Positions 19,498 through 27,416 of a stretch of 64,000 bases of DNA are shown one piece after another. The stretch covers positions 467,044-531,043 of the forward strand of contig NZ_LMNX01000003.1 in the NCBI RefSeq assembly GCF_001423425.1, in the 5' to 3' direction. The notes beneath the pieces were generated by a model, which saw only the letters and a list, made by a program, of their open reading frames with translations, ran no database searches and had not been told where the DNA came from. Both the position numbers and the translations under genes were made by a program. Position 1 is the first letter of the stretch, and each line of letters begins with the position of its first letter. The stretch comes from Rhizobium sp. Leaf306. GTDB lineage: Bacteria > Pseudomonadota > Alphaproteobacteria > Rhizobiales > Rhizobiaceae.

Positions 19498-19513
19498 CCA
19501 CACGAGAAAGCTC

Positions 19514-20455
19514 ATGCTCTCCTACGTCCTGCGTCGCCTGGCAATCGCCATACCCACACTTCTGCTCGTCTCGATCCTGGTCTTCAGCCTGCTGAAGTTC
19601 CTTCCCGGTGATCCGGCGATCGCGCTGGCCGGTGAGGAACGCGATCCTGCCGTCATCGAGTATCTGCGGCAAAAGTACAGCCTCGATCAGCCGCTATACG
19701 TCCAATACGGCAAGTGGCTCGCCGGGATCGTCCAAGGCGATTTCGGCCTATCGATCCGTACTCGGCTTCCGATCGGCGAGATGATTGCGCAGAAGCTGCC
19801 AGTCACGATCCAGCTGTCGGTCATGGCAATGATCCTTGCGACGCTTATCGGCATTCCGGCCGGTATCATCGCAGCGCTGAAGCGCGGAACGGCGGCGGAT
19901 TACGGCGTCAGCATCATCGGCCTTGCCGGGCTTTCCGTGCCAAGCTTCTGGCTCGGCATCATGCTAATCCTGCTTTTTGCCGTCACGCTCGGATGGTTTC
20001 CCTCTGGCGGCTACGTCGCCTTCTTCGATAGTCCTCTCGACAATCTGCGCCACACGCTTCTTCCCAGCCTAGTGCTCGGAACTGCTGCTGCGGCCATTGT
20101 CATGCGCCATACGAGAAGCGCAATGCTGCAGGTGCTCAAGCAGGACTATGTCCGCACCGCCCGCGCAAAGGGCTTGAAGGAGCGCATCGTCGTCGTGCGG
20201 CACGTCCTGCGCAACAGCCTTGTCCCCGTCGTCACGATGAGCACGCTGCACTTGGGCGAACTCCTGTCGGGTGCCGTATTGACCGAACAGGTGTTCGGGA
20301 TACCGGGCTTTGGCAAGATGATCGTCGATGGTGTTTTCAGCCGCGATTACGCTGTGGTCCAGGCTGTGGTTCTCTGCTCGGCAGCACTCTTCCTGCTGAT
20401 GAACCTTCTCGCCGATATCGCCTATGTCATTCTAAGCCCGAGGTTGCGCGGATGA
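19514..20455 (+). CDS. Dipeptide-type ABC transporter permease (DppB-like)
   Basis: A 313-residue permease with the OppB/DppB layout. After an N-terminal LRRLAIAIPTLLLVSILVF helix come LPGDPAIALAG, LDQPLYVQYGKW and GDFGLSIRTRLP. These are followed by five hydrophobic helices and the EAA loop DYVRTARAKGLKERIVVVRH. The C-terminus ends ILSPRLRG, as in the family. Its stop overlaps the ATG of the DppC-like gene by 4 bp. It is a close paralogue of the permease at 22735-23676; both share VMRHTR and FGIPGFGKMIVD-type segments. Confidence 0.94.
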   Translation: MLSYVLRRLAIAIPTLLLVSILVFSLLKFLPGDPAIALAGEERDPAVIEYLRQKYSLDQPLYVQYGKWLAGIVQGDFGLSIRTRLPIGEMIAQKLPVTIQLSVMAMILATLIGIPAGIIAALKRGTAADYGVSIIGLAGLSVPSFWLGIMLILLFAVTLGWFPSGGYVAFFDSPLDNLRHTLLPSLVLGTAAAAIVMRHTRSAMLQVLKQDYVRTARAKGLKERIVVVRHVLRNSLVPVVTMSTLHLGELLSGAVLTEQVFGIPGFGKMIVDGVFSRDYAVVQAVVLCSAALFLLMNLLADIAYVILSPRLRG

Positions 20456-21330
20456 ACACGTTGAACGCCACGCTTCAGTTACCGAGCACGTCAGGTGCAA
20501 GAAAGTCGGTGCTTTCACGGTGCCTGCGCCAGCCCGGCGTGATGATCGGCGGAACGATCATCCTGTTCTTCGTGCTGGTCGCGATCGCGGCGCCTCTGAT
20601 CGCGCCCTACCAGCCCAATGCGTCCGACTGGATGGCAATCCGGCAGGGGTCGACAGTTGCTCACTGGTTCGGCACGGACGACCTTGGCCGCGATATCCTG
20701 ACGCGTATCATCTATGGCACGCGGGCTTCACTGCTTGTCGGCATTGTGTCCGTCGCCATCGCCATCGCCATCGGCGTCCCCCTCGGCATGATCGCCGGCT
20801 ATTTCGGCGGCCTCGTCGACATGGTGATTTCGCGCATTACGGACGCGCTTCTCGCATGCCCCTTTCTGGTGCTGGCGATCGCGTTTGCCGCCTTTCTCGG
20901 TGCAAGCCTTGAAAACGCGATGATCGCGATCGGGATATCGGCCATGCCGATTTTTGTGCGCCTGACGCGCGGGCAGGTCATGACGGTCAAGGCCGAAGAC
21001 TATGTCGACGCCGCCCGCCTGCTGGGAGTGCCGCACAGGAAGATCATGCTGACCTACATCCTGCCGAACGCTATGGCACCGATCATCGTCCAGGCGACGA
21101 TTACCATGGCAACTGCGGTTCTTGCCGAAGCCAGCCTCGCCTTTCTTGGCCTCGGCCAACGTCCACCGTCTCCGTCATGGGGAACCATGCTCGATGTTGC
21201 CCGACAGTTCCTGACGGAATCACCCTGGATGGCGATCTGGCCGGGTGTCGCGATCATCCTGCTCGTCATGGGCTTCAATCTGTTGGGAGACGGACTGAAT
21301 GACGCGCTGGATCCGCGACGCGACGACTGA
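20452..21330 (+). CDS. Dipeptide-type ABC transporter permease (DppC-like)
   Basis: A 292-residue OppC/DppC-type permease with the cytoplasmic N-terminus, first helix (LFFVLVAIAAPLIAPY), FGTDDLGRDILTRIIYGTRA, an EAA loop (DYVDAARLLGVPHRKIMLTY), SLAFLGLGQRPPSPSWG and the C-terminal LLGDGLNDALDPR. It completes the rightward operon of this transporter. The ATPase is the fused protein encoded on the other strand at 12510-14132. It closely resembles the permease at 21839-22732, which points toward it across a 508-bp gap. Confidence 0.94.
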   Translation: MNTLNATLQLPSTSGARKSVLSRCLRQPGVMIGGTIILFFVLVAIAAPLIAPYQPNASDWMAIRQGSTVAHWFGTDDLGRDILTRIIYGTRASLLVGIVSVAIAIAIGVPLGMIAGYFGGLVDMVISRITDALLACPFLVLAIAFAAFLGASLENAMIAIGISAMPIFVRLTRGQVMTVKAEDYVDAARLLGVPHRKIMLTYILPNAMAPIIVQATITMATAVLAEASLAFLGLGQRPPSPSWGTMLDVARQFLTESPWMAIWPGVAIILLVMGFNLLGDGLNDALDPRRDD

Positions 21331-21838
21331 TTTGTCACCGAAGGCTTGAACAAAACGCCATACCTTACAAAGGCTGGAGAGCGTAATTTTCTGACAGTAG
21401 ATCAGACGCACTTCGGGAATTCATACTAGGTCCAGACCACCCTTGAAGCTGTTGGCAACAGCTGCAAGGCGTCCTTCCAGATCTTTCCAGCGAATGGCCT
21501 TAATAGGTTTCTGTTCAAAACGCCTGGATGCACGTCTTTGTGTGCAGATCTCCTTTAACCCGACGGAAAAGGGGTGAGATCGGATTTTTGGTCTTCTCGC
21601 TTCTGCGCAGCGTTGGGGACTGGGTCTCTGAAGGGACGGTGTTAGCCTCCGACGCAGACTGTCGAGTAGGGCACGCCCGCTTCCTATTTCGTCTGCCTGC
21701 CGGCTCCAACGTCCTCGCTGCGTTGGCACTATGCCTCGAGAAACAATCCCAAACGCACGTGAAGAAACGCGTGCTCGCTCATCGTCGTTCCGTGAAAGCT
21801 CCCGGCTTGCCAAACAGCGGTACCGCCGCTGTTCCTGC
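21331..21838. other. Convergent intergenic region between two paralogous transporters
   Basis: This gap of about 500 bp lies between two DppC-like genes that converge. A near-perfect palindrome AGCTGTTGGCAACAGCT occurs near 21448-21464, without a following T-run. Frames on both strands are open for stretches of 140-220 codons, but none has recognisable motifs, a convincing start or a known domain, so no gene is called. The region may be a relic of the event that brought the two modules together. Confidence 0.45.
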
Positions 21839-22732
21839 CTACCGGGAGCGTGGATCAAGCGCGTCGCGCAGACCGTCGCCGAGCAGGTTGAACGACAGTA
21901 CGGTCATGAAGATTGCCATGCCCGGCCATAGCGCCATCCAGGGAGCGTTGCTCATAAACCGCTGGGCGGAATTCAGCATGGAGCCCCAGGATGGTGCCGG
22001 CGGCTGCAGTCCGAGGCCAAGGAAGGACATGCTGGCTTCGGCGATAATCGCGGATGCGATCGTCAGGGTCGCCTGTACCATCAACTGGGGAAGAATATTC
22101 GGCAGGATATGGCGAACCGCGATCCGCCAACGTGGATTGCCCACGGCACTTGCCGCTTCGATATACTCTTCGGCCCGGATCGAAAGAACCTGACCCCGGG
22201 TCAGTCGGATAAAGAGCGGCATGGCGGTGATGCCGATTGCGAGCATCGCATTCGTCAGGCTTGGACCGAGAAAAGCGGCCAGCGCGATTGCAAGGATCAG
22301 GAACGGACAGGCGAGCATGGCATCCGTAAACCGGCTGATAAAGCCATCGACCACGCCGCCGAGAAAACCTGCCGCAAGCCCGAGGGGCACGCCGATTGCC
22401 ATCGCGATCCCGACCGATGTAAGGCCTGCCAGCAACGAAGCGCGGGTGCCCCAGATGATGCGGGAAAGTATGTCGCGGCCAGCTTCGTCCGTGCCGAACA
22501 GATGCGCCATTGACGGTGCCTTGCGAACCGCCGTCCAGCTCTGGGATGCCGGATCGTAGGGTGCAAGCAGGGGGGCAAGAATGGCGACGGCCACCACGAA
22601 CAGCACCACGAAAAGGCCGACGAGCGCACTCTTGCGCTTCGACAGGCGTCGCCACAGGCGACCATGGAAAAAGTTCGTGACGGAGCTGATCTTGGGGGAG
22701 ACAGCAGGTTTGGTCGTTGCGATCGTTGGCAC
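21839..22732 (-). CDS. Dipeptide-type ABC transporter permease (DppC-like)
   Basis: A 297-residue OppC-type permease with a longer cytoplasmic N-terminus (about 40 residues) before the first helix. Landmarks are FGTDEAGRDILSRIIWGTRA, DAMLACPFLILAIALAAFLG, an EAA loop (EYIEAASAVGNPRWRIAVRH), SMSFLGLGLQPPAPSWG and LLGDGLRDALDPRSR. It is the last gene of the third peptide transporter operon and starts two bases after the DppB-like stop. It is more similar to the permease at 20452-21330 than to the other DppC-like proteins here. Confidence 0.94.
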   Translation of the reverse strand: MPTIATTKPAVSPKISSVTNFFHGRLWRRLSKRKSALVGLFVVLFVVAVAILAPLLAPYDPASQSWTAVRKAPSMAHLFGTDEAGRDILSRIIWGTRASLLAGLTSVGIAMAIGVPLGLAAGFLGGVVDGFISRFTDAMLACPFLILAIALAAFLGPSLTNAMLAIGITAMPLFIRLTRGQVLSIRAEEYIEAASAVGNPRWRIAVRHILPNILPQLMVQATLTIASAIIAEASMSFLGLGLQPPAPSWGSMLNSAQRFMSNAPWMALWPGMAIFMTVLSFNLLGDGLRDALDPRSR

Positions 22733-22734
22733 GG

Positions 22735-23676
22735 TCAGCCTCTCAGTCTCGGGTTAACAAGGATATACCCGATGTCGGCCAGCAGGTTGAGGGTGATGTA
22801 GAACAGCGAGGTGACAAGCACCACGCCTTGGACCACAGGATAATCGCGCGTGAAGACCGCATCGACGATCAGCTTCCCGAAGCCGGGGATCGTAAAGATC
22901 TGTTCCGTCAGCACGGCGCCGGATAGCAGGGCGCCGAACTCCAGCGCACCGAGCGTGATGATAGGTGTCAGCGCGTTACGCATTGCGTGCTTAAATACGA
23001 CGACCCACTCGCTTAGACCTTTGGCCCGGGCGGTGCGGACATAGTCGCTTTCCAGCGCCTGCAGCATGGCGCCGCGGGTATGGCGCATGATGACGCCGGC
23101 GATCCCGGTGCCCAGAACGAAGGCGGGCATGATCGTCGTCATAAGGTTCATCTTCAGGTCTTCCCACGGGCTGACGAAGCCGGAGGCGGGAAGCCAGCCA
23201 AGGTACACCGAGAAGAACATGATCAGCATGATGCCAAGCCAGAAATTCGGCAGCGAGATGCCGGCCAGCGAGACGACATTGGTGGCGTAATCGACCGGAG
23301 TGTTCTGGCGCAGCGCCGAAATTACACCTCCGGTAATGCCAAACACCAAAGCAAGGACAATTCCCATCACGGCGAGCTGCAGTGTCACGGGCAGCTTCAG
23401 AAGGATAAGTTCGAGAACCGGGCGATTATGGCGCATGGATTGCCCAAGGTCGCCGGTCAGGACGCCCTTCACCCAGTAGAGATATTGCACGAGCAAGGGC
23501 TGATCGAGATGATACTGGGCGCGGATTGCGGCTAGCGTCGCTTCGTCCGGACTTTCACCCGCAAGCACAAGCGCCGGGTCACCAGGAAGCAGATGCTGGA
23601 GCGAGAAGATGATCAGCGACAGCAAGACGATGGTCGGAATGAGCTGCAACAGACGACGTGCAAGAAGCGAGGTCAA
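22735..23676 (-). CDS. Dipeptide-type ABC transporter permease (DppB-like)
   Basis: A 313-residue OppB/DppB-type permease: N-terminal LARRLLQLIPTIVLLSLIIF, then LLPGDPALVLAG, LDQPLLVQYLYWVKG, GDLGQSMRHNRP, a conserved VMRHTRGAMLQALESDYVRT EAA-loop region, FTIPGFGKLIVD, and the ending ILVNPRLRG. Four bases separate it from the upstream ATPase gene. It should pair with the DppC-like protein at 21839-22732 to form the membrane channel. Confidence 0.94.
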   Translation of the reverse strand: MTSLLARRLLQLIPTIVLLSLIIFSLQHLLPGDPALVLAGESPDEATLAAIRAQYHLDQPLLVQYLYWVKGVLTGDLGQSMRHNRPVLELILLKLPVTLQLAVMGIVLALVFGITGGVISALRQNTPVDYATNVVSLAGISLPNFWLGIMLIMFFSVYLGWLPASGFVSPWEDLKMNLMTTIMPAFVLGTGIAGVIMRHTRGAMLQALESDYVRTARAKGLSEWVVVFKHAMRNALTPIITLGALEFGALLSGAVLTEQIFTIPGFGKLIVDAVFTRDYPVVQGVVLVTSLFYITLNLLADIGYILVNPRLRG

Positions 23677-23680
23677 GGAA

Positions 23681-24811
23681 TTAGCCTCCGGTCACGGTTG
23701 AGGAGGGCGTGGGCGTCATCCGGGCTGCCGCCATCGCTTCGAAGGCCGCAAACAGCTTTTCCAGCTTCGGATCGCGAGGTTCGCGGGTGATCTCGGCCGT
23801 ATCGAGTTCGGGTAGCTCTCGCCAGAACGCACAGGCATTCGCATGGCCGCTTGCCTCAACATCGAGCGCCATGCTGACCGCCGTGCATTCGGGTCGCGCG
23901 TGGGGACATCGCGTATGCAGCCTGCAACCTTGCGGAGGCGACATCGGGCTTGGCAGATCGCCATGCAGGCGCGCTTCCTTCGAACGCTGCTGGCTGGGCG
24001 GGGCGGCGACCGGAATGGCAGACAGCAACGCCCGGGTATAGGGATGGCGCGGGGTCGCGAAGATTTCGTCCGACGTCCCGATCTCGACGATCTTGCCGAG
24101 ATACATGACCGCAACGCGGTCGGCGATGTGTTTCACGACGCTCAGATCGTGCGAAATGAAGATGAACGCCAGACCCAATCGGTTCTGCAGGCTCTTCAGA
24201 AGGTTCAGGACCTGCGCCTGGATCGACACGTCGAGGGCAGACACGGCCTCGTCGCAGATGATTGCCTTCGGTTCGGAGGCAAGCGCACGCGCAATCACCA
24301 CGCGCTGACGCTGGCCGCCGGAGAATTCATGCGGATATCGGCTGGCCTGCTCTGGACGAAGGCCGACCATTTCGAGCAGTTCCGCAACGCGTCGAGCGCG
24401 CTCGTTTGGCGGCACGATATCGTGCAGCATCAGCGGTTCGCCGATTGTCTGGGCAATCGTCATGCGCGGATTGAGCGAAGCGTAAGGGTCCTGGAAGATC
24501 AACTGCACATGCCGGCGCTGACGGCGCATCGCCGCATGGCTGATGTTGGTGATATCCTGACCATCGATCAGGACCTGACCGTCGGTCGGCTGGATGAGGC
24601 GCATCAACAACCGGCCGAGCGTCGACTTCCCGCAACCGGATTCGCCGACGATTGCCAGCGTCTCGCCGGGCATCAGGGACAACGACACGTCGTCGACAGC
24701 GCCGACGGACGCCAAGGGCCGGCCGAAGACGCTGCGTTTGACGACGAAATTCTTGCCAAGGTGACGCGCCTCGATGATCGGCGTCTTGGCTTTCAAGAGG
24801 GCTTCACTCAT
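23681..24811 (-). CDS. Peptide-type ABC transporter ATPase (OppF/DppF-like)
   Basis: A 376-residue single-module ATPase of the OppF type. Walker A is GESGCGKSTLGRL, the signature is [15 protein letters not shown], and Walker B is IICDEAVSALD, with Ala in place of the usual Pro after DE. The C-terminal oligo_HPY region is present with its Cys-containing motif (GCRLHTRCPHARPEC), followed by a tail of about 60 residues ending PTPSSTVTGG. The ATG at 24811 overlaps the OppD-like stop by 4 bp; a longer upstream reading lies inside that gene and was rejected. In this module the ATPases are split, unlike the fused ATPases of the other three peptide transporters. Confidence 0.93.
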   Translation of the reverse strand: MSEALLKAKTPIIEARHLGKNFVVKRSVFGRPLASVGAVDDVSLSLMPGETLAIVGESGCGKSTLGRLLMRLIQPTDGQVLIDGQDITNISHAAMRRQRRHVQLIFQDPYASLNPRMTIAQTIGEPLMLHDIVPPNERARRVAELLEMVGLRPEQASRYPHEFSGGQRQRVVIARALASEPKAIICDEAVSALDVSIQAQVLNLLKSLQNRLGLAFIFISHDLSVVKHIADRVAVMYLGKIVEIGTSDEIFATPRHPYTRALLSAIPVAAPPSQQRSKEARLHGDLPSPMSPPQGCRLHTRCPHARPECTAVSMALDVEASGHANACAFWRELPELDTAEITREPRDPKLEKLFAAFEAMAAARMTPTPSSTVTGG

Positions 24812-25848
24812 GGGACGAGGTCCTGCAATGGCGCACGCCAGCAGCGGCTGAGGTGACCTGGGGATATTTCCATCAGGGTGGGCATCTCGGCGCATTTGTC
24901 GATGCTGAACGGACATCGCGCCCGAAACCGGCAGCCGGACGGTGGGTTGGCCATGTCCGGGACCGTGCCGGTGATGGCGACAAGCTGTTCTCGCTTCTCG
25001 TCCAGGCGCGGCAACGAACCGAGAAGACCAACGGTGTACGGATGCTGCGGAAAGGTGAAGAGGTCTTCGACCGAGCATTGCTCGACAACCTGACCCGCAT
25101 ACATGACGATCACGTCGTCGCAGGATTCCGCGACAACGCCAAGATCATGGGTGATGAGAACGATGGCCGTTCCGGTCTTCTGCCGCAGTTCCCCCATCAG
25201 TTCGAGGACCTGAGCCTGGATCGTCACGTCCAGGGCCGTCGTCGGCTCGTCGGCGATCAACAGTTCCGGCTCGCAGGCAAGCGCCATGGCAATCATCACG
25301 CGCTGGCGCATGCCACCGGAGAGATTGTGCGGATACTGGCGGTAACGCGTTTCCGGTGATGGGATACGCACAAGCTTCAGCATGGCGATGCCGCGTTCTG
25401 TCGCCTCTTTCTTCGAAATCTGTCGGTGACGCAGGATGACTTCGTTGATTTGCTCGCCGACCGTATAGGACGGATTGAGAGAGGTCATCGGCTCCTGGAA
25501 GATCATTCCCATCCGGTTGCCGCGCAGGCTGCGCATACCGCTCGTCGTTTCCTCGAGCAACTCGCGACCGGCGAAATTGATGCTGCCGGACACGCGTGCT
25601 GTGTGTTCGGGGAGGAGGCGCATGACGGCCAGGGAGGTCACGCTCTTGCCGCTGCCGGACTCGCCGACGATCGCGAGCGTGCGCCCTTTTCGAACGTCAA
25701 AACTCACGCCGTCGACGGCAGTGACGGTGCGCGTGTCGTCTTCAAAGACGACACGCAGATCATCGACCCGCAGCACCAAGGCCGCGTGGTCGTCAGCCCG
25801 ATCCGATCGGGCTGACTTGTCTTGGATGAGATCAGATGAGGTGCTCAT
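24808..25848 (-). CDS. Peptide-type ABC transporter ATPase (OppD/DppD-like)
   Basis: A 346-residue OppD-type ATPase: Walker [13 protein letters not shown], the Q-loop region [15 protein letters not shown], signature [15 protein letters not shown], Walker [13 protein letters not shown], and the C-terminal Cys motif [15 protein letters not shown]. Relatives of OppD/OppF often bind an iron-sulfur cluster through this Cys-rich segment. The ATG at 25848 has AAGG about seven bases upstream; a TTG 15 bases earlier is possible but lies next to the binding-protein stop. It follows the binding-protein gene by 15 bp and overlaps the OppF-like gene by 4 bp. Confidence 0.93.
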   Translation of the reverse strand: MSTSSDLIQDKSARSDRADDHAALVLRVDDLRVVFEDDTRTVTAVDGVSFDVRKGRTLAIVGESGSGKSVTSLAVMRLLPEHTARVSGSINFAGRELLEETTSGMRSLRGNRMGMIFQEPMTSLNPSYTVGEQINEVILRHRQISKKEATERGIAMLKLVRIPSPETRYRQYPHNLSGGMRQRVMIAMALACEPELLIADEPTTALDVTIQAQVLELMGELRQKTGTAIVLITHDLGVVAESCDDVIVMYAGQVVEQCSVEDLFTFPQHPYTVGLLGSLPRLDEKREQLVAITGTVPDMANPPSGCRFRARCPFSIDKCAEMPTLMEISPGHLSRCWRAPLQDLVP

Positions 25849-25863
25849 TACAGCCTTAAGCAA

Positions 25864-27384
25864 TCAATTCTTCCGGCTCACACCACTCAGGCGGATGATG
25901 CCATCCGGAGCGGGCGCAAGGCCGGTGATGTTGGAATTGTGCGCGAAGATCCACTGCGAATGATACATGTAGACAATCGGAAGGTCCTTCTGGAGGATCG
26001 TGATTGCCTTGCTGTATTCTGCCTTGCGGGTCTCGACGTCTCCCGATGCGCGGGCTTTCGCCAGGATCGCGTCGAGTTCGTCGTTGCAGTAATGCGCGTC
26101 ATTGGTCGGAGCACCGCAGGACAGCATCGGCGTGATGTTGAGGTCTGGATCGACGCGTCCGCTCCAGCCGACGAGATGCGATTGGAACTTGCCCTGGCGA
26201 GCAACGTCGAGCAGGGTCATCAGCTCTGTCGGCTTGATCGAGACGTTAATTCCGACTTCGGCAACCATCGCCTGGATGAGCTGGGCAACCTGCTGACGTT
26301 CGGCATCGGTGGGCACCAGAAGTTCAAGATCGACGGATTCGACGCCGGCTTCCTGCATCTTCTTCTTGGCAGCGTCCAGATCCCGCTCCGGAAGCGGGAA
26401 GTTCTTATCGTAGTACTGATTGGAAGGCGGGAACGGCTGGTTGCCGATGCTCGCCTGACCGTCGAATACGACATCGCTGATGGCCTGGCGGTCGATTGCA
26501 AGGCTGAACGCCTCGCGGATTGCTGCCTTCTTGCCGGCATCGAGGTTAGCCCCCTCGCCACCAATGCTGAATGTCACGCCGTAATATCCAAGTCCGACGA
26601 CCGGCTCCACGGCCAACGATGCATCCGCCTTCACGGCTTCGACTTCGGTCGCAGCGAGCCGTTCGATCAGATCGAGCTGGCCGGAACGAAGGTTGAGCAG
26701 CCGCACGTTCGAGTCGGGCATGCCGCGATAAACGAGCCGATCGAAGTGGTATTTGTCGGCGTTGTAGTATTTTGGGAATTTCGCAAGGACAATGCGGTCC
26801 TGGATCACGCGTTCGGCGAAGGTGTAGGGGCCTGAACAGACGGGAGCATCGGTGAACTTCTCACCGAGCTTTTCAGCTGCAGTCGGGCTAACGATCATGC
26901 CGGCCCGGTCGCTGAGAGCTGCCAGCAGTGGTACCGATGGCTGTTTCAGGTTGATCTGGACGGTTGTCGGATCGACTACGTCGACGGTGCTGATGGAGCT
27001 GATTTCGGGTTTGCGGCGCGAGAACTTGGCATTGAGAGCCCGCTCGAGATTGTACTTGATTGCGGCGGCGTCGACCTTCGTTCCGTCATGAAAGACGGCA
27101 TCGTCGCGCAGTTTTAGCGTCAGTGTCTTGCTGTCGTCACCCCATTTCCAGCTGGCAGCCAGCATCGGGATGATCTCACCCTTCTCGTCGATATCGACGA
27201 TCTTGTCACACAGCGACTGTAGAACGTGGCGGCCAACGAAGCTCCAGTTGGTTGCGGGATCAAGCGTATCAGGATCGTCCTGCAGGCCGATATTGAGCGT
27301 CGATTGAGCAGCCGCCGGGGCGGCCGTTGCCTGAATGCCTGCAAGCGCCAGTGTGGCGGCCAGTGCGAGATAGTGTGGTTTCAT
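25864..27384 (-). CDS. Peptide-type ABC transporter substrate-binding protein
   Basis: A 506-residue SBP_bac_5 protein. The ATG at 27384, preceded by GAGAGGGAATAGCG, gives a clean Sec signal peptide (LALAATLALAGIQATAAPAAAQ) with cleavage near AQ-S. Landmarks are IGLQDDPDTLDPATNWS, LAASWKWGDD, LRDDAVFHDGTKVDA, LSDRAGMIVS, VCSGPYTF, IREAFSLAIDRQAI and VGWSGRVDPDLNI. The overall match to the binding protein at 17930-19435 is high. It is encoded 32 bp downstream of the second GGT homologue and ahead of both ATPases, so it belongs to one long leftward operon. The ligand is not known. Confidence 0.92.
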   Translation of the reverse strand: MKPHYLALAATLALAGIQATAAPAAAQSTLNIGLQDDPDTLDPATNWSFVGRHVLQSLCDKIVDIDEKGEIIPMLAASWKWGDDSKTLTLKLRDDAVFHDGTKVDAAAIKYNLERALNAKFSRRKPEISSISTVDVVDPTTVQINLKQPSVPLLAALSDRAGMIVSPTAAEKLGEKFTDAPVCSGPYTFAERVIQDRIVLAKFPKYYNADKYHFDRLVYRGMPDSNVRLLNLRSGQLDLIERLAATEVEAVKADASLAVEPVVGLGYYGVTFSIGGEGANLDAGKKAAIREAFSLAIDRQAISDVVFDGQASIGNQPFPPSNQYYDKNFPLPERDLDAAKKKMQEAGVESVDLELLVPTDAERQQVAQLIQAMVAEVGINVSIKPTELMTLLDVARQGKFQSHLVGWSGRVDPDLNITPMLSCGAPTNDAHYCNDELDAILAKARASGDVETRKAEYSKAITILQKDLPIVYMYHSQWIFAHNSNITGLAPAPDGIIRLSGVSRKN

Positions 27385-27416
27385 CGCTATTCCCTCTCTT
27401 ATTCGAAAAGTCTCAT

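Noticed and set aside
21528-22193. Rightward 221-codon frame between the convergent permease genes
   Set aside because: Its second half is the antisense of the DppC-like gene and its first half has no recognisable domain.
23681-25078. A longer 465-residue version of the OppF-like ATPase
   Set aside because: The extra N-terminal part lies inside the OppD-like gene, while the ATG at 24811 gives the usual 4-bp overlap and a normal N-terminus.
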